A stretch of 64,000 nucleotides of DNA from Butyrivibrio sp. MC2021 (GTDB lineage Bacteria > Bacillota > Clostridia > Lachnospirales > Lachnospiraceae): the NCBI RefSeq assembly GCF_000621605.1, contig NZ_JHXX01000001.1:1336314-1400313 (forward strand). The letters run 5' to 3'. The notes under the pieces are model-generated. The model made no database searches, was not told the origin of the DNA, and saw only the letters and a list, made by a program, of their open reading frames with translations. Position numbers and translations under genes: made by a program. Positions 61,541-64,000 of the stretch are shown piece by piece (position 1 is the first letter of the stretch; the number at the start of each line of letters is the position of its first letter).

Positions 61541-62377
61541 TTACCTCAATATCTCATCTACCGTTGAAACAGTACTGAAGCTCCCCTTATTTCTGGAAAT
61601 GATTTCCTTCATCTTCTGAAGTTCAAAATAGCTCACGTAGCAGATAAGTGTCTTGTTCTCGCCGGCTATCATTCCGTAGGAGTTCATGAGCGTGCAGGTC
61701 TTGTTGAGCTGCTCCTTAATCTCCCTCATGATATTGTCGGGATCCTTTGTAATGATGGTAACCTGTTTAATGGCATCGAAATGATCGGTAACATTGGTGA
61801 TGACTGATGTGGCCACCACATAAACCAGCAGGCTCATCAGTGCTGCATTCTGGTTTATCACCAGAAATGCCACGATATAAACACAGGCGTTGAAAGCCAG
61901 CAGAATATAGGTGAGACTGTGATTTTTCCCGGTCTTCTCAGAAAGATAATCCACAATTATATTGGCCAGAATCTCGGAGCCGTCTATACATCCGCCCATT
62001 CGAAGGATAAGGGCAAGACCAAATCCCAGAATTGCACCGCCGAAGACCACCGCCAGAAAGTGCTCTGTATTCAGTTCAAAGGGAACTCTTTCGAACACCT
62101 CAAGGCCCGCCGTATAAACGGCGGAACCAAGCAGGGACTTAAATCCAAAGGTCTTACCCAGGCGTTTTGCCCCCAATATCCAAAATGGTATAAAGGTGAA
62201 AAGAACGCACAGCGAAAGATTGAATCCTGTGAGCTTGCTTATGATGATTGCAATGCCCGCTGTTCCATAATCAATCGCATCATTGGGAATCAAAATACAG
62301 ATAACAGAAAAGCTTGCCAGAAGTGCGCCAACAACGATAACAAAAAGTGAAAAAATCTCTTCAAATATCTTTTTCAT
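61541..62377 (-). CDS. YitT-family membrane protein (DUF161/DUF2179)
   Basis: 278 residues. Five or six membrane spans up to residue 200 (FVIVVGALLASFSVICILIP, GTAGIAIIISKLTGFNLSLC, FLAVVFGGAILGFGLALILR, YVVATSVITNVTDHFDAIKQ). The C-terminal 80 residues form the DUF2179 cytosolic domain (VTIITKDPDNIMREIKEQLN, LICYVSYFELQKMKEIISRN). These are probable transporters or channel-like proteins of unknown substrate, common in Firmicutes. AGGAGG before the ATG. A single gene. Confidence 0.93.
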   Translation of the reverse strand: MKKIFEEIFSLFVIVVGALLASFSVICILIPNDAIDYGTAGIAIIISKLTGFNLSLCVLFTFIPFWILGAKRLGKTFGFKSLLGSAVYTAGLEVFERVPFELNTEHFLAVVFGGAILGFGLALILRMGGCIDGSEILANIIVDYLSEKTGKNHSLTYILLAFNACVYIVAFLVINQNAALMSLLVYVVATSVITNVTDHFDAIKQVTIITKDPDNIMREIKEQLNKTCTLMNSYGMIAGENKTLICYVSYFELQKMKEIISRNKGSFSTVSTVDEILR

Positions 62378-62401
62378 TTCCAGCCTCCTAACTGAGTCAT
62401 C

Positions 62402-62503
62402 TTATTCGCCTTTTTTGCCATCCTTTTCATGCAACATTTCCTCTATTTTGTCAACCAGCTTATTAACCAAAAATAATCCTTCATTGCAGAATCCATTTAG
62501 ATT
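62402..62503 (-). other. In-frame open extension after the HAD gene stop
   Basis: Directly after the HAD gene's TGA (62506-62504), the same frame stays open for 33 codons (NLNGFCNEGLFLVNKLVDKI ... EKDGKKGE) and ends with TAA. There is no ATG start of its own before the middle. It could be a former C-terminal extension cut by a nonsense change, a read-through tail, or chance. Confidence 0.3.
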
Positions 62504-63133
62504 TCATAACGAACCAAACAGCTCTATTACCGCGTTCAGATCATCCACCTCAAAATCTGCCTGTTCCTCTTCGCCAAGAACAACCCAGTATTTCCACATT
62601 CCTTGCTTCACACGAACAGTCTTCATACCTATTTTCTTAGCAGGTATTATGTCATTATCAACCCTATCTCCAATCATGACAGCATTCTCAGGCTTACAAT
62701 TAGCCCTTGATAAGGCAAGCTCAAATATTCTCCTATCAGGCTTCTCTAATCCTTCTTCTGCAGAAGCAATGACAATATCTATAAACTTTAAAACACCATG
62801 CTTTTCTAATCTGGCTGCTGTTCCCGGAAGCTGATTAGCAATGACTCCAATTTTATATTTCTTACTCAATCGCTCAAGGCACTCATATGACTCCGGAAAC
62901 AATTCCTCATCTTCACTTCTCCAGCGAGGTCTTTCTATTCCATATTCCTGAATCAGTACTCGTTCTCCCTTTTTCTTTTCCTTATAAAGCTGAGTAACCT
63001 TATTCTGTATCGCATCAAAAGGTTCATTAACAGCATCAGCAATTTCGTGTAGTCTATGTAAAAATGGCTTTTCCTCACTTACCAAAGTTGAGCCAACATC
63101 AAAAAAGAGCCATTCTATGTTATCCAGCTTCAT
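62504..63133 (-). CDS. HAD-superfamily hydrolase
   Basis: 209 residues. Motif I is WLFFDVGSTLVSEE (Asp at DxG rather than DxD), motif II lies near GVIANQLPG, the Lys of motif III in EGLEKPDRRIFE, and motif IV in AVMIGDRVDNDIIPAKKIG. This is a typical haloacid-dehalogenase-like phosphatase; with DVG in place of DxD the usual second Asp is missing, as in dehalogenase-type members, so the reaction type is open. GAGG before the ATG. The ATG overlaps the stop of an upstream remnant by four bases. Confidence 0.88.
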   Translation of the reverse strand: MKLDNIEWLFFDVGSTLVSEEKPFLHRLHEIADAVNEPFDAIQNKVTQLYKEKKKGERVLIQEYGIERPRWRSEDEELFPESYECLERLSKKYKIGVIANQLPGTAARLEKHGVLKFIDIVIASAEEGLEKPDRRIFELALSRANCKPENAVMIGDRVDNDIIPAKKIGMKTVRVKQGMWKYWVVLGEEEQADFEVDDLNAVIELFGSL

Positions 63134-63256
63134 CGCAAATCCTCTATCATCTTAATTGCATCATCAACAGAAATGCAGCTTGCAAATCTTTCCGGCCACA
63201 TCATATAGTCTTTCATCGGTGATTCCTTTTTGTAAATCTATAACAATAAGCTTCAT
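63130..63256 (-). pseudogene. Remnant of an isochorismatase-like cysteine hydrolase
   Basis: The ATG at 63256 (GGAGGG upstream) begins MKLIVIDLQKGITDERLY, the typical N terminus of isochorismatase-family cysteine hydrolases, then stops at 63164. In another frame from 63216 a 28-residue piece (MKDYMMWPERFASCISVDDA then IKMIEDLR) reads like the family's C terminus and ends at the HAD gene's start. The two ends with nothing between suggest a gene with a large internal deletion and a frame break. The N-terminal match is from memory and the C-terminal one weaker. Confidence 0.4.
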
Positions 63257-63292
63257 CGAACACCCTCCAACAAAAACATATTTTTACTATAA

Positions 63293-63338
63293 CAGAAAAA
63301 GAGCCATTTAACAGTAATTTATACTGCTAAATGGCTTT
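63293..63338 (-). terminator. Terminator of the tRNA cluster
   Basis: A 14-bp stem with one G-U pair (63303-63316 with 63323-63336) followed on the minus strand by T-rich bases, and with T5 on the plus side. It stands downstream of tRNA-Leu. Confidence 0.8.
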
Positions 63339-63411
63339 TTAATGCAGTAGTACAGGAAGGTTCCGGGCAAAAGAAAAAGGACAACACTGAAAATCAGTAT
63401 CATCCTTATGC

Positions 63412-63497
63412 TGCCGGCGACCGGGATCGAACCGGTACGGGTATCACTACCCACGGGATTTTAAGTCCCGGGCGTCTGCCAGTTCCGCCACGCCGGC
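63412..63497 (-). tRNA. tRNA-Leu (anticodon TAA)
   Basis: 86 bases with a 7-bp acceptor stem (GCCGGCG/CGCCGGC, discriminator A), a TAA anticodon, a long variable arm typical of leucine tRNAs, and GGTTCGATCC in the T arm. CCA is not encoded. Confidence 0.95.
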
Positions 63498-63519
63498 ATT
63501 TACCATATTAAATTGTGGT

Positions 63520-63555
63520 AAAAAACACGCGATATGCATATAATACATATCGCGT
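63520..63555 (-). terminator. Terminator-like hairpin between tRNA-Val and tRNA-Leu
   Basis: A perfect 10-bp stem (63546-63555 with 63527-63536, loop of nine) followed on the minus strand by G then TTTTTT. It starts 3 bases after tRNA-Val and is 23 bases before tRNA-Leu. It may stop part of the transcription or serve as a processing signal. Confidence 0.6.
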
Positions 63556-63557
63556 TA

Positions 63558-63630
63558 TGGGGCCTACAGGGCTCGAACCTGTGACCCTCTGCTTGTAAGG
63601 CAGATGCTCTCCCAGCTGAGCTAAGACCCC
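63558..63630 (-). tRNA. tRNA-Val (anticodon TAC)
   Basis: 73 bases: acceptor GGGGTCT/AGGCCCC with a G-U pair, D arm TTAGCTCAGCTGGGAGAGC, anticodon loop CTTACAA, T arm ACAGGTTCGAGCCCTGT. No encoded CCA. Confidence 0.95.
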
Positions 63631-63676
63631 TTAATAAATAACTGGGTAATTGATTTTTGTAAAAACAAAAACCTAG

Positions 63677-63750
63677 TGGAGATTCAGGGACTTGAACCCG
63701 GGACCGACCGGTTATGAGCCGGTTGCTCTAACCAACTGAGCTAAATCTCC
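63677..63750 (-). tRNA. tRNA-Met (anticodon CAT)
   Basis: 74 bases: acceptor GGAGATT/AATCTCC, discriminator A, D arm TAGCTCAGTTGGTTAGAGCA, anticodon loop CTCATAA. The paired first acceptor base and lack of the three G-C anticodon-stem pairs argue for elongator Met. An Ile2 tRNA with lysidine at the anticodon cannot be excluded by eye. Confidence 0.85.
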
Positions 63751-63757
63751 TGAAAAA

Positions 63758-63829
63758 TGACTCCGACGAGAATCGAACTCGTGTTACCGCCGTGAAAGGG
63801 CGATGTCTTGACCGCTTGACCACGGAGCC
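63758..63829 (-). tRNA. tRNA-Glu (anticodon TTC)
   Basis: 72 bases: acceptor GGCTCCG/CGGAGTC with one G-U pair, anticodon loop CTTTCAC, T arm with GAGTTCGATTCTC. It is 7 bases upstream of tRNA-Met. Confidence 0.95.
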
Positions 63830-63868
63830 GCATCAGACCGTTTCATCATCTAGTAACAGTCTATCTCT

Positions 63869-63874
63869 AGTATA
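63869..63874 (-). promoter_or_regulatory. Possible internal -10 box before tRNA-Glu
   Basis: Minus strand TATACT (63874-63869) in the 76-base gap between tRNA-Asn and tRNA-Glu, about 40 bases before tRNA-Glu. No convincing -35. Confidence 0.3.
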
Positions 63875-63905
63875 ACACAATTTTTGAATATTGTATCTAC
63901 TATAG

Positions 63906-63978
63906 CTCCCCCTGTCGGACTCGAACCAACGACACTTCGGTTAACAGCCGAATGCTCTACCGACTGAGCTAAGGAGGA
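63906..63978 (-). tRNA. tRNA-Asn (anticodon GTT)
   Basis: 73 bases: acceptor TCCTCCT/AGGGGGA with a G-U pair, discriminator G, D arm TTAGCTCAGTCGGTAGAGCA, anticodon loop CTGTTAA, T arm GTTGGTTCGAGTCCGAC. It is first in the cluster within the window. Confidence 0.95.
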
Positions 63979-64000
63979 TTATTGAAAAATACAAATACCA

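Overview
The window looks like a chromosomal segment of a butyrate-forming member of the Lachnospiraceae (Clostridia), most like Butyrivibrio or Pseudobutyrivibrio. The reasons are the Firmicutes-style rpmG-secE-nusG-rplKA / rplJL / rpoBC block, strong GGAGG ribosome binding sites, a ptb-buk pair for butyrate, many plant- and host-glycan enzymes, and a GH3 glucosidase with reversed domain order of the kind known from Butyrivibrio and Ruminococcus. The genus is an inference; no rRNA gene is present to settle it. No phage, insertion sequence, CRISPR array or antibiotic-resistance gene was seen.

Layout. 1-9.8 kb (minus strand): the transcription/translation block rpmG-secE-nusG, rplK-rplA, a CapA-family gene sitting between rplA and rplJ, rplJ-rplL behind an L10 leader, then rpoB and the 5' part of rpoC. 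Promoters and terminators visible in the sequence divide it into several transcription units. 10-22 kb: a lone FliD-like gene, UDP-galactopyranose mutase, a small XRE regulator, and a seven-gene minus-strand surface-glycan operon. That operon holds a TPR glycosyltransferase, RfbG, RfbH, a secreted repeat protein, an SDR reductase, a GT2-methyltransferase fusion and a zinc-ribbon protein. RfbG, RfbH and the SDR fit a CDP-3,6-dideoxyhexose pathway. 22-27.5 kb: a propeller-like lipoprotein, a MoxR/DUF58/DUF4129 trio and a GGDEF protein.

27.5-36 kb: prfB (single frame, no programmed frameshift), secA, a divergently transcribed lipoprotein/radical-SAM pair, buk-ptb and an acyl-CoA thioesterase. 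36-49 kb: a BspA-type leucine-rich-repeat surface protein with InlB-like repeats, a GT2 enzyme, GH95 fucosidase, an AgrC/LytTR two-component system, a membrane-anchored domain-swapped GH3 enzyme and malQ. 49-61.5 kb: small operons with two LytTR/DUF3021 regulator pairs, two CPBP membrane proteins, two alpha/beta hydrolases, a PlsC-like acyltransferase coupled to a PAP2-acyltransferase fusion, a Nudix enzyme, and DUF1848 with a hypoxanthine-DNA glycosylase. 61.5-64 kb: YitT, a HAD phosphatase flanked by gene remnants, and five tRNA genes (Asn, Glu, Met, Val, Leu, all minus).

The most interesting unexplained units are three. First, the 125-residue lipoprotein with YGPP motifs next to its lipid-anchored cysteine and at its C terminus, paired with a radical SAM/SPASM enzyme. 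Second, the PAP2-plus-CoA-acyltransferase fusion translationally coupled to PlsC. Third, the capA-like gene placed inside the ribosomal block with its own, possibly leaderless, promoter.
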